DNA of 64,000 nucleotides from Acinetobacter defluvii (lineage in GTDB: Bacteria; Pseudomonadota; Gammaproteobacteria; Pseudomonadales; Moraxellaceae): assembly GCF_001704615.3 (NCBI RefSeq), contig NZ_CP029396.2:124001-188000 (forward strand), written 5' to 3'. The position numbers and the translations under genes are program-made. Positions 56,001 through 63,891 of this stretch are shown here, piece after piece. Below the pieces are notes generated by a model that was not told the DNA's origin, ran no database searches, and worked only from the letters and a program-made list of their open reading frames with translations. How positions within the stretch are numbered: the first letter of the stretch is position 1; each line of letters begins with the position of its first letter.

Positions 56001-59000
56001 GCTTTGGCGTAGGAAGAATTTTATAGCCTTGATCAACAAATTGCTGATGTTCGGCATTATTCACAATGGCCAGTTTTAACGGAGATTGATCATCGGCAAC
56101 TTTAATCGCGAGATCGAACCGGTCTTTAGATTCAAGTAGCTTTTCACCAAAGGTAAAATCAATTTTATTGACCAATGTTGAAATATTAACAGCCACAATC
56201 TCATTAAGGCCTTTAACATCAATATTTTCAAAACCGGGTGATAATGGCACCTTGATTGTCTGCAGTATGTTTTCACGTAACCCAAGATCATTTAATACTT
56301 GGTCCACAAGATGCGCTTTTATCCCGTTTAACTGGAAGTCTTTAAACAATCCACCACGCTCGTTGAATTTAGCAAACTGCTCAACATTATCAAAAACCCG
56401 TAATTGATCATGCTGTAAAACTGGTGTGTCTTTATCTATGACAGAAATCACTAAATCAGCACCGTCATTGGCCACAATAATTTTGGAGCCGTTTTCAAAC
56501 GCTTGATCCATTTCTTTTTGATGGATGTAGTCGGTAAAGACGTTCATCAAATCAACATTGGTCATCACATCATTGCTTTTCACAAAATCGATTAGATCTT
56601 GTTTCGCCGTTGGATCGATGTATTGATTATCGGCATCACGCAAAGTTAATGCCTTGTAATCGTCCAACTCAGGGTTAAACAATACCTTTTCTTTAAGGTG
56701 TAGGTTTTCGATCGACTGGAAGATCTGATAGCGTTTTTCTAATGAGTCGATCAAGTACTGCATTTGCTCTTGCGTACTTAAAACTGAATCATTGCTAAGC
56801 GTCAAAGCTTTAAACAGCGCCTTATCGTCTGCAGCTAAGTCATTCAGACTTGATTTAACGATTAAGCGATCGGTAGACGGAATCTGTTCACCGCTGAAAT
56901 ATAAGTTAATCGCACCGTGCTTTTGTTCATCAGCTGGTGAAACCGTGAGATAAAAATTTATCTCAGGAAACTCAAACTCTTTGATACGTTCTGGATTGGT
57001 GATAATGCTTAAAAGAGATCCCGTTTTTGTCTCGAGAGATTTATTTTTTAGTGCCGTCCATTCTTCAATAGAACGATTTTCAAATGACTGCAGTAGGGCA
57101 GAATTGATTAAATCACGGTTGAGGTTAAATCCATTCTTGAGTGAGTCTGGAGTCGATTGTAATGCTTCAAGCACAAGCCCATGTTTAAAGAGATTGCCAA
57201 AGTCATTTTCACTGTTAACATCGGTCTTTTCAAGTGGCAAGAAACTTGATGCATGCTCATAGACATTCTTAACTTCAATATCAAGCTTTAAGCCTTTTTC
57301 ATATTTCGGTACCGCTTCCTTGGTCAAAATACGATTAAGAATTACATTCTTAAGGTCATCATAGGTCAGCTTGTTTTTGCTGATCGGATTAGAGCTCAGG
57401 ATATGTTCAAACGAAGAAGCACCATTAATCATAATGGTTTTTTGCTTTTGTAATGAACTAACCTTTTGACCTAGATCCATCGGCAGTAAGCGAATGAAGT
57501 TCTGATCAGATGCTATCGTACTGCTATACACCGCCAAAGAACGTGCGCTAACTTCAGGCTCAACCATCAAAGCGTTACCTTCAGCTAGGTAGGTTTTTAC
57601 CGCTTCTTCAGTCAACGTGACGACATTTTCAATTTTCGAGTCTTTTGGCGCCGTGACTTCATTGTAGGTCGGTGTTAGATAACCTAGTGCCATCAAAATA
57701 TGCTTGTGCTCATTATTAATAATGGCAGTAACCGCTTCAGATTTAGACTCTTCACCCACGGCATTTTGATAAAAGTCTTGTAGATAGCGCTTATACGCCA
57801 TACTTACCGCGACCTTTTTATTTAAGGCAAAAAGCTGTTCTTGTGTATTTGAGTTGAAGTGGTCTTTATGTATCACCTTAGGCAGATAGTTTTGAAAGCT
57901 GTCTACCACATAGATTTCATCTTTTTCGAGTGTTTCTTTTAAAGACAAAACTTCATTGGTCGCAGCAAAAACAATCGCGTTGGCCAGTGCATTACCAGGA
58001 TTCGTGCGTACACGTAATTCCTCATTTATCGCATGATTGAGTTGCGACCTAATATCAGGTAATCGGTTAAGGATAGGGGAGTCAGGATTGTTGCCAATAT
58101 TGCTACTCAGCTCAGAAAGCACATGAGCCACATCGATACGCTTATTAAAACCCTTGTAGTTACCGTCCTGTTCTAACAGGTTATAGAATCGCTCTAAGCT
58201 TTCATCCGATAAATATTGTGATGCAATGCTATGGGCATCACCATCACCAAGCGCCGTAAATTGGCTATTAATACTATGCAGTTGTTGAAGAATACGAGGC
58301 ATTTGCTGATGAAATGAAAAGTAGTTTTTACCTACATTTTCAGCACTGGTCGCAATCATGTCCTCAATACTGTTATCCAGCACTGATACAGCATTCGAGA
58401 ACACCATATCGTTAAAATCTGGCATTGCAGATTCTTGAGATGGTGAATATCCCAAAATAGAATATTCAAACTTTTCGACTGCAGATAACTCTTGATCTTG
58501 TTCATCATAATAATGAACCACATCAAACTGGTTAACAGCTTCATTCCAAAGCCCGTTAGGTTCTTCACCTAGATCAACGTTGAAATGATAAATGTCAATG
58601 TCATTTGAGGTGTGAGTAGCTTCAAACTCGTTCGCCTCATCCAATAGACGTTGCATTTCATCTTGCAATTCATCATCGGTGACAACGCTTTGTAGGAAGT
58701 TATCCAGATCCGTGCCGTATTCTTCACGGTCTATCACTGAATCAAAAAAACTATCATAAAGATTGTTCAGACGCGTAGAAGCAATGTTTAACTGACTTAA
58801 TGCCAATTCCATTTCATAAGCTTGATCGTCATAGGCTTGCTGATCCAAAACATACGCATTTTCAGTAGCAACAGCGACTTGAATCGCAACCGCTTTTTCA
58901 ATACGCTCACTGATGGTATGTGTTGCTTTCGCTTCAACAATCGCTTGACGTTCTTCTTTGAGCTTTGCAATTTTTTGTAGGTATTCTTGCTTAATTTTTC

Positions 59001-60384
59001 GCATTAAAGCGAGTTTAGTCAAAGAGTCCTTAATGACTGGTTCTGGAATGTTCGGCTTAAACTTGGTGTGTCTAAAAAAGTGATCAATTCGATTGAACAA
59101 ACGTTTTACTGGAACCTTAGGTTCAGGCGGTATGGTTTGCTTAATTTGATTGAGATCCAAGCTTTCTAAACTTGTACCGATGTCATCCAAACTTTCATAA
59201 ATTAATTCACGATCAAAACTGCTATCACCAATTGAGTAGGGATCAAATGTTCTTAAATTATTAATATTATTTTGAACGCTTTGGATCAGGTCCTTAATCT
59301 TATCGGCAAGGTCGAATTCTTCTACATCTAAAGTTTGGTTGTTGTATTCCCAAACTTTCCAATCATTGTCCACCAGCTGTAACGCAGTTGTTTCTATACC
59401 AAATGGTGCCAATGCTGACGGGATGCTGTTTTCTTCGTATGAATACAAACAGTCATTGATTTTCGTGACTAAGGTTTGAAGCTTGATCAATCCTTGGTGA
59501 TTAACGGCATGATCATCCGATCTAAGCGCATTCACAATTGGATCAATGCTCGTATTCAGCCCCTTATTCAGCTCTCGAATATCAATAAATTGCTTCGGTA
59601 AGCTGTTATACGCTGGCCATGCTGGATGTGAAGATATTTTATAATTGGTCAGCTCAGGAATTTGCGTAATATCTTTTAGGGCAAGTACTTCACCGCCTGA
59701 ATTAACCGAAATCACTAGCTGTTTGCTTAGTTCAATAGGCTCTATCGTATCTTCTATGAGTCCAGCATTTAGCGCTGCTTCTTTATCAACATAATAACGA
59801 GTCAGTGTTTTATCTGCTTGGTACCCGTAATTGTCTAAATCAGCCAACGGCAATGGATCTACGGACTGCAGTAATGTCGGTAGCTTATTCCAGCCTAAAT
59901 CTGCTTTATTGAATTGTTTAACCGCACCCATAATGGTTGTATTTGGGGCAAACGGTTTTTGCTGTTTTGCTTGGTAAAGCACAACGGACTTTTGATTATT
60001 GAGTTCAAATAGGGATTGCCACTGGTTTTTTTCAGCACTACTCATTGGGTTTTGCAGATATATATCTGACATATCCATTTCAATGAGGTCATTTTTAGAG
60101 TCGTAAGGAAAAACAGATTTTATGTCAGCAAGAGAGAGACTATCTTGCGAACTCTTATACATAAAACTAAGGTCGTTATTTTGCTCATTGGTGATATAAA
60201 CAAACTTTCCAGTCTTTTTTAAACCTGTTAAGAAGCTGTTTAAGGATGTGTTCAACTTTTTCTCTAAAAGCTCAACATCTTTAATCTTAATAATGGCTGC
60301 TTGGTTTCTTAAATCAGTTTTAGGGGTTACTACAAGTTGAGCGCCAAAGCTACTCAGATCCAACCATTTCTTTTTAGTTGACAT
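53098..60384 (-). CDS. Giant polyvalent-type protein 2 with LPD1-like HExxH domain
   Basis: This 2,428-residue protein is paralogous to giant protein 1: the N-terminus KWLDLSSFGAQLVVTPKTD aligns, GMKMPGAKKDLYGPRLSL lies near residue 1589, and the LPD1-like domain at about 1900-2000 reads FKAVEFGEYL…LGVAFGSRGR…MAHYEPSNRVINLTK, then SFGHEFFHAYDHL. HEFFH is at about 1989-1993, and YWTTAHEMFARSGEQYL lies near 2287. A proline/glutamate/valine-rich linker occupies about 1498-1565, absent from giant 1. Similarity elsewhere is low, so the two have diverged long ago or have different middles. GGAG precedes the ATG. It has its own GTATATAC site 72 bp upstream and its own terminator. A role in the recipient cell is plausible but inferred. 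Confidence 0.87.
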   Translation of the reverse strand: MSTKKKWLDLSSFGAQLVVTPKTDLRNQAAIIKIKDVELLEKKLNTSLNSFLTGLKKTGKFVYITNEQNNDLSFMYKSSQDSLSLADIKSVFPYDSKNDLIEMDMSDIYLQNPMSSAEKNQWQSLFELNNQKSVVLYQAKQQKPFAPNTTIMGAVKQFNKADLGWNKLPTLLQSVDPLPLADLDNYGYQADKTLTRYYVDKEAALNAGLIEDTIEPIELSKQLVISVNSGGEVLALKDITQIPELTNYKISSHPAWPAYNSLPKQFIDIRELNKGLNTSIDPIVNALRSDDHAVNHQGLIKLQTLVTKINDCLYSYEENSIPSALAPFGIETTALQLVDNDWKVWEYNNQTLDVEEFDLADKIKDLIQSVQNNINNLRTFDPYSIGDSSFDRELIYESLDDIGTSLESLDLNQIKQTIPPEPKVPVKRLFNRIDHFFRHTKFKPNIPEPVIKDSLTKLALMRKIKQEYLQKIAKLKEERQAIVEAKATHTISERIEKAVAIQVAVATENAYVLDQQAYDDQAYEMELALSQLNIASTRLNNLYDSFFDSVIDREEYGTDLDNFLQSVVTDDELQDEMQRLLDEANEFEATHTSNDIDIYHFNVDLGEEPNGLWNEAVNQFDVVHYYDEQDQELSAVEKFEYSILGYSPSQESAMPDFNDMVFSNAVSVLDNSIEDMIATSAENVGKNYFSFHQQMPRILQQLHSINSQFTALGDGDAHSIASQYLSDESLERFYNLLEQDGNYKGFNKRIDVAHVLSELSSNIGNNPDSPILNRLPDIRSQLNHAINEELRVRTNPGNALANAIVFAATNEVLSLKETLEKDEIYVVDSFQNYLPKVIHKDHFNSNTQEQLFALNKKVAVSMAYKRYLQDFYQNAVGEESKSEAVTAIINNEHKHILMALGYLTPTYNEVTAPKDSKIENVVTLTEEAVKTYLAEGNALMVEPEVSARSLAVYSSTIASDQNFIRLLPMDLGQKVSSLQKQKTIMINGASSFEHILSSNPISKNKLTYDDLKNVILNRILTKEAVPKYEKGLKLDIEVKNVYEHASSFLPLEKTDVNSENDFGNLFKHGLVLEALQSTPDSLKNGFNLNRDLINSALLQSFENRSIEEWTALKNKSLETKTGSLLSIITNPERIKEFEFPEINFYLTVSPADEQKHGAINLYFSGEQIPSTDRLIVKSSLNDLAADDKALFKALTLSNDSVLSTQEQMQYLIDSLEKRYQIFQSIENLHLKEKVLFNPELDDYKALTLRDADNQYIDPTAKQDLIDFVKSNDVMTNVDLMNVFTDYIHQKEMDQAFENGSKIIVANDGADLVISVIDKDTPVLQHDQLRVFDNVEQFAKFNERGGLFKDFQLNGIKAHLVDQVLNDLGLRENILQTIKVPLSPGFENIDVKGLNEIVAVNISTLVNKIDFTFGEKLLESKDRFDLAIKVADDQSPLKLAIVNNAEHQQFVDQGYKILPTPKHPNSKNFLITDFAKSFKKAELFKSRDQVYKPEHMVQSAPVVEVAQEPLVEEPIVTEPEVQKPTEPEVQEATVEVVEPTEPVAPEQTSLFESEGKPEAEAPKEPKTTKPKATESRSEVGLIEDTGMKMPGAKKDLYGPRLSLSQIQDMSLLQVKNLITRDKIWKKESVLQAKEAGRDIYIHLLTDAVRKMTNDQPRYPLENATEEQFKKVGAGYYDAVLSMRDALMEAKTVREFIPNACDLYVRLNEDKDLFTAFKSLDRSLFSLVESYAEYAATDMIISSELAKTDSSEARKTLTEALHHLRKELPPVKGTYSIYKKIRSAIDAKPFQDKVKATVTFRSGNIIDSSTLFSRSDAGLSEQVMDLLTAKKTKDATAENDDTQEVSLSEKNVSNIVDDTASTLDALFKEYAKPRTMRKAFKLSDVVVTENIASRNGQDVTAHTLQATFGFKAVEFGEYLNQSDRQIALNNAYDGCFALAKALDIDPKFVGFNGMLGVAFGSRGRSAAMAHYEPSNRVINLTKNSGFGSFGHEFFHAYDHLIFSAMTRNQPKMMMENVQPYLTRFAELNNIKSEKYANINQDLLQAAAKVNQAMYYLPMKKDDSIEVLRTNLENQVKFYETSIKTILDKTLVDQPDIVDLFTPDRDSIKEKINTFIAERGKLHTELSSLINFANRHEDPELFQKDAIQHRRYMHVAHGLQKFLSENEYPIPRTELNKYITQSRSEIDHDRVFAAQVLGAANSTVFRSVVFRDYRQMLRSQFAICALDFIKENSPKPLSDEHLKLISLSLQTNDRLTSANQSQLKTDFYKNAMVLEGLTSAKKPYWTTAHEMFARSGEQYLQVTLAEMNLRNDWLVYPCPEGGSSSVTQPHGIEKDAIMKEIREFTVKGLDYIQENIAELRFADHQQYVRNAMHFFQPGTDQHENLVKWNEVINEMSQAEYDEYWTKLMTNIEVQADPELSKQKNSDPELAL

Positions 60385-60455
60385 ATAAACTCCATGGCAA
60401 TATGTATAAGCATCTTTTAATTAAAATATCAAAGCACCATCGGTTACTTTTGAAC

Positions 60456-60465
60456 GGTATATACT
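60456..60465. promoter_or_regulatory. GGTATATACT motif, putative operator (site 10)
   Basis: It lies 72 bp upstream of the start of giant protein 2, in the same position relative to the gene as several other copies. Confidence 0.45.
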
Positions 60466-60520
60466 AAAGATTATAAGAGAATTTATATAAAGAAACTATC
60501 TAAAAGGGTTTTAAACAAAG

Positions 60521-60552
60521 AAAGGGATGGCTTAAAACCATCCCTTTTTTTT
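60521..60552. terminator. Terminator after the exported-paralogue operon
   Basis: The strong stem AAAGGGATGG/CCATCCCTTT has a 7 nt loop and T runs on both strands (weaker on the minus strand). It separates the three exported-protein genes from giant gene 2. Confidence 0.8.
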
Positions 60553-60562
60553 AAGTTTTTTT

Positions 60563-60581
60563 CATTATCAGCCTGATAATG
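60563..60581. promoter_or_regulatory. Solitary parS-like palindrome
   Basis: CATTATCAGCCTGATAATG is the same palindrome as in the 24 kb array, with C in place of A at the centre. T and A runs extend it to about 30 bp of perfect symmetry. It lies just past the stop of the gene ending at 60593 and may be an outlying ParB site. Confidence 0.55.
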
Positions 60582-60592
60582 AAAAAATCAGG

Positions 60593-61834
60593 CTATTTAC
60601 TTGCCATTGCTTGTGAAAGTGCAATCCTACGAATGTTACCCGTAGACTTAGAACGATCAGTCACTTCAATTGAGCCGTCAGTTAATTTGCTTTCAGCAGA
60701 AACTAGCGCAGCCAATACCGCTTCTTTACGTTCATTTGACTTGTATTGTTGATATTGCAAGTTCAAGCGTTCAGTACTTTGAATTAAACCATCGACCATC
60801 AAACCACGTTCATCTTTAATCGCTTGTGATTTAGCAAAGTCTTTGTAATCTTGCCCTGAACCTAAATAACGAGAGACACTTTTTTCCAAGTGTTGCATCG
60901 GTGCAAGTTTGGTACTTGAATCATGACTATTGGTACCACCACCAGCAACAGGGGAGTATTGCGCTTGAATTGCTTTCAAAGAGGTAATTGCTGGAGAAGT
61001 TAAAGCATCTTTCGCCAGTTTAGCCATCACATAATCTTGACCAGCAGATGTTTTCTCAATTCTACCGTCAATTGGAGCATCAGGTAGACCAACCATGTTG
61101 TTGATCAATGCATTTTGAGCACGAGCCATCGCCGTGTCTGGCGCTGCAGTCGTGAATAAAGTTGAAGCTTGTAAACTTAGACCAGCATTTTCACCAGCAG
61201 CACCACATAGTCCAGACGCAGCCTGAGAAGTGGTACAAAACTCATTATGAGCTTGTAACATAGCTTCTTGTGCTTTGTGAGGGTTCATGTAGACACCAGG
61301 CGCAGCAACCACTTCAGAGCCAACTTTATTTAAAATTGAACTATCAGCAGATTTATTGTCTTGTTGAGCTTGTTCACGATCGCCTAAAACTTCACACGCT
61401 TTAAATGCTTGGCCATGTGCACCAAACTCAAATTGAGCTTTTTTCATTTGCTCACTTTGTTTAACAGCTTGGTACGCCGTTACAAGACTTTGTGCGTTTT
61501 TATGTGCGTTATCTGAAATACCTTGAGCAGATACAGCCTCTTGTTTCGTCAGGATCTTAATCGCTGCCGTCACATCATCTTGTTGCTTTTTAATGCCCAA
61601 AGATAAGTTTGTGTCCAACGCACGTAACGCAGCGCTTTCCACCGCATCAGCCTGTTGAATAAGCATATTCAAGGTATTTACTGCCATCGGGTTGCCCACG
61701 GAAGCACAGTAATAAGCAGATGCAGAACCGCTAATAATGGCGAGGGTTAAACCGAGTGCACTAATTTTTGAACGAGAGCCGTGCGCTTGTGGCGCTTTCA
61801 TAACTTTACGTGATGTTCTTTTCGGAGTACGCAT
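60593..61834 (-). CDS. Exported cysteine-containing protein (paralogue 3 of 3)
   Basis: This 413-residue protein has a basic 23-residue lead, a hydrophobic segment (about 24-40, ending GSASA) and a mostly helical mature part. Shared landmarks with the two upstream genes are a helical …KKAQFEFGAHGQAFKACEVL block (about 130-155) and a cysteine pair EFCTTSQAASGLCG (about 205). Two cysteine blocks plus a signal fit a periplasmic or surface protein with disulfides. I do not recognise the family; a VirB5/TrbJ-like minor pilus component is a weak possibility. AAGGAG precedes the ATG. Confidence 0.75.
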   Translation of the reverse strand: MRTPKRTSRKVMKAPQAHGSRSKISALGLTLAIISGSASAYYCASVGNPMAVNTLNMLIQQADAVESAALRALDTNLSLGIKKQQDDVTAAIKILTKQEAVSAQGISDNAHKNAQSLVTAYQAVKQSEQMKKAQFEFGAHGQAFKACEVLGDREQAQQDNKSADSSILNKVGSEVVAAPGVYMNPHKAQEAMLQAHNEFCTTSQAASGLCGAAGENAGLSLQASTLFTTAAPDTAMARAQNALINNMVGLPDAPIDGRIEKTSAGQDYVMAKLAKDALTSPAITSLKAIQAQYSPVAGGGTNSHDSSTKLAPMQHLEKSVSRYLGSGQDYKDFAKSQAIKDERGLMVDGLIQSTERLNLQYQQYKSNERKEAVLAALVSAESKLTDGSIEVTDRSKSTGNIRRIALSQAMASK

Positions 61835-61846
61835 TATTTAGTCTCC

Positions 61847-63043
61847 TTAAAATTGAGGCATAGTTTGTGAAAGCTTAACTTTCACTGACTGGCCGTATTT
61901 CGTTTTCACATCATCTTTTATCGGCTGAGATTTCGCTAAAAGTAATGCAGACAATAAACCTTCTTCACGCAAACTTTGCTTGTAAGTTTGAAGATCTAAA
62001 TAAACAGAAACGCCGTTAATGATATTGGCTTCTTTAAGTAGACCGCGTGGATCTTGCATCGCCATCGCCATTTGCCATTTTTTAGCTTCAGGACCACCGT
62101 AGTAACGTGCGATTGTTTGGTCGATCAAATCGTTGGCAGACACCATTTTGCCGTCAATATCTTTGAATGATTTTGTATTTTGCGCGTCAATAACCGCCAA
62201 GCTATACGCTGGCATAGCAAGTAAAGCTGTTTTTTGGTTGGTTGCTTGCAAATAATCTCGACCAGCTGGAGTACGTGCCGTTGCATTAGACAATGATTTA
62301 TCTGGTGTACCTAAAATGTTTTCACGCACGTAATGTCTTGCAAGAGCTTCTTTTGAGCCAGGTGCAACAGACTTAAACAGTAGGGAAGCATTGGTATCGC
62401 CACCCGGTAATTTAGACAACGTACATTGACCAGCTTGTGCTTCAGCAACCGTACAGAATTCAGCTTTATGCACGTTTAGGCGTTGATTAATCACTTCCTG
62501 TTGAGAGCCAACTAATTTACCGCCGACTTGAGAAGTTTGAGTCGCCATATCAGCTGCTTGATCAATCACTTGACCAGATGCACTCGACATATTTGTATTT
62601 TCAGCCAAAACCTCACAAGACTTAAAGCCTTGACCAGTATTGGCGCCATAAGCAAATTGTGCTTTTTTCATGGTATCTGACTGTAAAAGCGCTTGAATAC
62701 CAGAGGCAATAGTTTGGGTGTTTTTAGTTGTCGCATCGGTAATTTGGTTAGCAGCTTGCGCCTTTTGCTTCACCGCAACTTTAAGCGCTGCAACGATGTT
62801 TTCAGTCGAATCATCTAACTTTCTACGGGTACTTTGAGATACTTGTTGAATATCATTTGCTTGGTTGCTTGCATGCTTAGGAATCTGAGAAGACATCTCG
62901 CTCATAATCGTACCCAAACCAACCGTAGCCCATTCAGCAAAAACAGGACTACTAATCACCAAAGTTGCACCTAAAATGACAGGTACAAACTTTGATTTTC
63001 CTTTAGGCTGTCTTAAAGTATTTTTACGCTTTCTCATAGTCAT
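61847..63043 (-). CDS. Exported cysteine-containing protein (paralogue 2 of 3)
   Basis: This 398-residue protein has a basic start (MTMRKRKNTLRQPKGKSK) and a hydrophobic segment ending SPVFA, then a helical part with GTIMSEMSSQIP. The shared blocks are KKAQFAYGANTGQGFKSCEVL (split by a few residues; about 128-150) and EFCTVAEAQAGQC. Its start overlaps the stop of the gene upstream (TAATG), so they are coupled. The third codon is also ATG. Function is unknown; it is most similar to the 413-residue neighbour. Confidence 0.75.
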   Translation of the reverse strand: MTMRKRKNTLRQPKGKSKFVPVILGATLVISSPVFAEWATVGLGTIMSEMSSQIPKHASNQANDIQQVSQSTRRKLDDSTENIVAALKVAVKQKAQAANQITDATTKNTQTIASGIQALLQSDTMKKAQFAYGANTGQGFKSCEVLAENTNMSSASGQVIDQAADMATQTSQVGGKLVGSQQEVINQRLNVHKAEFCTVAEAQAGQCTLSKLPGGDTNASLLFKSVAPGSKEALARHYVRENILGTPDKSLSNATARTPAGRDYLQATNQKTALLAMPAYSLAVIDAQNTKSFKDIDGKMVSANDLIDQTIARYYGGPEAKKWQMAMAMQDPRGLLKEANIINGVSVYLDLQTYKQSLREEGLLSALLLAKSQPIKDDVKTKYGQSVKVKLSQTMPQF

Positions 63044-63879
63044 TACTCAAAGAATTTGGCTGAAGCATTGGAGTTTGGTGTAGTGCGTTGCATCACATTA
63101 TTAGCCACCGAATAGTTAGCCAGTGATGAAAGAGTACTTCCAGCCATGTATTTATTTTGAAAATCAACGCAAGTTGATGAAGAGCATTCCATCAATCCGA
63201 CTGGAACAACGTTGTTAGATGCAATTGACGAGTAGTTCAATGCAACAGTCGCTTGCTGTTCAGAAAGTCGAGAACGAGAAAAAACAAAAGCAGTATCAAT
63301 GTCGCCATACTGCAGACCATTTGGAATCAAATTACAGACACCCATTTTTGCTTCTTCTACGCCACACGAGGTCGCCAAGTGAAACGCATATGGTGAGGTT
63401 GCTTCATCTGTTGAATTTGAGAAAAGTTTCCCTGAAACATCTTGCATGTATTTAGAAACGTTAAAGTCTTTTAAGTTTCTATTGAGATCGGTTTGTTCAC
63501 GTTCTTCAAGAGCCGTACAAAAAGCTGAATCAGGGAGGGCAGCATTCGTACCAGAATTTAAAATCGCTTTTTTGATCTCAATATTTTTATCGACACTTTG
63601 AATACCAGCAACGATCATTTCTGAATCACGCGTTTGGTTATCAACAATTTGATTTGCACTGACCGCTGTTTGTTGAGTAGATACACGCACAGCAGAACGT
63701 ACCATCAATTGCTGAGCTTGTATTGCAAGCTCAGAAAGGATAGTGCCAAGACTAAAAGCATTGGTAAAAAGTGGTACGGATAATAGACCAACCGTTAAAG
63801 TACCCACCGCAATTGCTTTAACAGGTGAAAACTGATTAACAGTAATTCTTCTTTTACGCAGATTATTTCTATTTTTCAT
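63043..63879 (-). CDS. Exported cysteine-containing protein (paralogue 1 of 3, shorter)
   Basis: This 278-residue protein has a basic lead, a hydrophobic segment (about 20-43, ending LFTNA) and GTILSELAIQAQQ like its neighbour's GTIMSEM. Cysteine blocks are DSAFCTALEEREQ and TSCGVEEAKMGVCNL, matching the others, plus an extra MECSSSTCVDF. It lacks about 120 C-terminal residues of the longer two. GGGGGTGG lies just before the ATG. Confidence 0.75.
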   Translation of the reverse strand: MKNRNNLRKRRITVNQFSPVKAIAVGTLTVGLLSVPLFTNAFSLGTILSELAIQAQQLMVRSAVRVSTQQTAVSANQIVDNQTRDSEMIVAGIQSVDKNIEIKKAILNSGTNAALPDSAFCTALEEREQTDLNRNLKDFNVSKYMQDVSGKLFSNSTDEATSPYAFHLATSCGVEEAKMGVCNLIPNGLQYGDIDTAFVFSRSRLSEQQATVALNYSSIASNNVVPVGLMECSSSTCVDFQNKYMAGSTLSSLANYSVANNVMQRTTPNSNASAKFFE

Positions 63880-63891
63880 ACCACCCCCAAC

